Origin: Planococcus sp. APC 4015
Lineage (GTDB): Bacteria; Actinomycetota; Actinomycetes; Actinomycetales; Microbacteriaceae
NCBI GenBank assembly: GCA_030407505.1
Contig: JASDDH010000005.1
Location: forward strand, 1-41,415
DNA: 41,415 nt
Direction of reading: 5' to 3'
Part shown: positions 40,195 through 41,415 of the stretch, one piece after another
Layout: every line of letters begins with the position of its first letter
Numbering within the stretch: position 1 is the first letter of the stretch
Made by a program: the position numbers and the translations under genes
The notes under the pieces: model-generated
What the model saw: only the letters and a program-made list of their open reading frames with translations
What the model was told of the DNA's origin: nothing
Databases searched by the model: none

Positions 40195-41415
40195 TCAGAC
40201 GGTACGGCGCCGCATCAGGGCCGCCGCACCTCCAGCCGCGAAGAGCAGGATCGCCACCATCAGCGCCGGCAGAGTCGAGGCGACACCGCCGGTCTCGGCC
40301 AGTGCGGCCGCCGAGAACCGTGCGGAGCCCGTTCCGCCCATGCGGCCCGCGGACGCCACGACGGTGGTCGAGGTGCCCGGGGTGCCCGAGGTGCCCGGGG
40401 TGACGGGGGTCACAGGCGTGACAGGCGTGACCGGGTCGGTGGGATCGGTCGGGTCCGTCGGCGCCGTCGGAGTGATCGTCGTCGAGTCGCCGATCACCGA
40501 GACGGCGTTGCCTCCGAGGGTGATCGGCAGGGTGATCGGCGCAGCGATCTGGCTGCCGCCGGCGATCGAGTCGGTGCCGTCGGTGGTGCCGCCGGTTCCG
40601 GTCGTGCCGGTGGGTGCCGTCGCGGTCGAGCCCTGCGACGTGCTGTCGCCGAGCACCGAGACGGCGTTGCCGGTTGCGGTGACGGGGGCCGTCACGGGTG
40701 CGATGACCTGGGTGCCGGCGAGGACGCCGTCCTCCCCGTCGGTCGACGCGTTGCCGGTTCCGGTCGTGCCGGTGGGTGCCGTCGCGGTCGAGCCCTGCGA
40801 CGTGCTGTCGCCGAGCACCGAGATGGCGTTGCCGGTTGCGGTGACGGGGGCCGTCACGGGTGCGATGACCTGGGTGCCGGCGAGGATGCCGTCCTCCCCG
40901 TCGGTCGACGCGTCCGAGCCGGAACCCTGCGTGGCCGCCGGAGCGGTCGCGGCACCCGAGCTCATGCTGTCGCCGAGCAGCGAGATCGCGTTGCCCGTGA
41001 CGTTCACGGGTGCCGTGATCGGCGCCGCGACCTGCGTGCCGCCGAGCACCGAGTCGGTGCCGGATGTCGTCGGCGCGGTGCCGGCGGAGGCGGTCGGGGC
41101 GGCTGCGGCCGGCGCTGCGGCATCCGTCGTTTCGGAATCGCCCACGACCGAGATCGCGTTGCCGGTCACGGTGACCGGCAGGTCGACCGAGACGAGCCCC
41201 TGCGTGCCCGAGAGCAGGCCGTCCGTGCCGTCGGTGGACGCCGCCGGCGCCGAAGCTGGGGCTGCGGGTGCCGGTGCGGGGGCGGCAGCATCGGTCGACG
41301 ACGAGTTGCCGACAACCGAGATGCCGTTGCCGGTGACCGTCACGGGGACGCTCACCGACACGAGAGCCTGAGTGCCCGAGCCGATGCCGTCCTGTCCGGA
41401 CGTGACTGCCGGGGC
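40195..41415 (-). CDS. Repetitive LAETG-anchored surface protein, chaplin-like repeats (5' partial)
   Basis: At least 406 residues, continuing past the right edge, so the N-terminus and signal peptide are not seen. The chain consists of about six units of 55-65 residues, each with (P)V(T/N)xTGNAxSVxGDS after a GTQxxxP(V/I) segment and separated by Ala/Thr/Pro/Gly linkers; the last two central units are nearly identical. The TGNxxSVxG pattern resembles actinobacterial chaplins but lacks their cysteines. A Pro-Thr-Asp stalk (TDPTDPTDPVTPVTPVTPVTP) precedes the sortase signal LAETGG, a hydrophobic helix and RRR, typical of class E (LAxTG) anchoring. Likely a wall-attached, surface-exposed coat or adhesion protein. 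Terminator at 40133-40179. Confidence 0.85.
   Translation of the reverse strand, partial: APAVTSGQDGIGSGTQALVSVSVPVTVTGNGISVVGNSSSTDAAAPAPAPAAPASAPAASTDGTDGLLSGTQGLVSVDLPVTVTGNAISVVGDSETTDAAAPAAAAPTASAGTAPTTSGTDSVLGGTQVAAPITAPVNVTGNAISLLGDSMSSGAATAPAATQGSGSDASTDGEDGILAGTQVIAPVTAPVTATGNAISVLGDSTSQGSTATAPTGTTGTGNASTDGEDGVLAGTQVIAPVTAPVTATGNAVSVLGDSTSQGSTATAPTGTTGTGGTTDGTDSIAGGSQIAAPITLPITLGGNAVSVIGDSTTITPTAPTDPTDPTDPVTPVTPVTPVTPGTSGTPGTSTTVVASAGRMGGTGSARFSAAALAETGGVASTLPALMVAILLFAAGGAAALMRRRTV
40592..40911. repeat. 162-base near-identical tandem duplication inside the surface protein gene
   Basis: The stretch starting CCGGTTCCGG at 40592 recurs at 40754 with two visible substitutions over about 158 bases. 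The period, 162, is a multiple of three, so the frame is kept (54 residues per unit). It looks like a recent in-frame duplication. Confidence 0.85.

Noticed and set aside
2062..41123. GGATGCC as a Chi or KOPS polarity word
   Set aside because: Both orientations are about equally frequent along one replication arm, whereas Chi and KOPS are strongly strand-biased.
41361..41361. GTG at 41361 as the start of the surface protein
   Set aside because: The frame stays open to the window edge and the upstream residues continue the same repeat pattern, so the gene is truncated by the window.
1..41415. tRNA, rRNA or CRISPR array
   Set aside because: No cloverleaf, rRNA stretch or regularly spaced repeat-spacer series was recognised; the only tandem repeats are those at 11-231 and in the surface protein gene.

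Overview
The window is chromosomal DNA of a high-GC actinobacterium, most likely Microbacterium or another Microbacteriaceae. This rests on the gene set and order (parA-parB, trxA-trxB-murJ-DUF6049, cca, then rpsF-ssb-rpsR-rplI), GTG/leaderless starts, LAxTG cell-wall anchoring and the style of the interspersed repeats. Two parS-like sites and parAB at the left end place the window close to oriC, with the origin probably just left of base 1, so the + strand is probably the leading strand.

Layout. 1-371: tandem REP/BIME-like repeats and two parS sites, the second lying over the parA start codon. 372-2275: parA-parB. 2260-4323: an ECF42-type sigma factor, a small unknown protein and a DGPF/YciI protein that carries a matching ECF42-type promoter. 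4509-9765 (minus): DUF6049 protein-murJ-trxB-trxA. 9867-12857: a class I methyltransferase and the CCA-adding enzyme. 12893-13966: a quinone/azo reductase divergent from an HxlR regulator, with an inverted repeat between them. 14006-15346: a GAF-domain regulator.

15475-34445 is a catabolic island of about 19 kb. It has a GntR/FCD regulator and LeuD-like subunit, a divergent HMG-CoA-lyase-like gene, and then one tightly coupled run of 13 genes on the + strand. In order these are a CaiB/BaiF CoA-transferase, HyuA, HyuB, an isochorismatase-type amidase, an ABC permease, a 27-residue coupled ORF, a lipoprotein binding protein, an ABC ATPase, a LeuC-like subunit, a Zn-alcohol dehydrogenase, a PEP-mutase/isocitrate-lyase-family lyase, a maleate-isomerase/Asp-Glu-racemase-like protein, a TMADH/old-yellow-enzyme-type flavoprotein and an SDR. 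Many boundaries are 4-base ATGA/GTGA overlaps. My reading, which is inference, is uptake of a cyclic amide or imide (hydantoin- or maleimide-like), ATP-dependent ring opening, removal of ammonia or carbamate, and hydration and lysis of the resulting substituted maleate/malate to central metabolites. No single known pathway that I recognise matches the whole set.

34568-36740: an ExaC/AldB-type aldehyde dehydrogenase and a DUF779 protein. These normally accompany a GAF regulator like the one at 14006, so the island appears to sit between a regulator and its target operon. 36792-37946: a DUF3137 membrane protein. 38320-40067: rpsF-ssb-rpsR-rplI with a clear terminator. 40195-41415: the C-terminal part of a repetitive LAETG-anchored surface protein running off the right edge.

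A heptamer, GGATGCC/GGCATCC, recurs about 50 times by eye on both strands, is sparser in the island, and forms the stems of two hairpins in the ribosomal operon.
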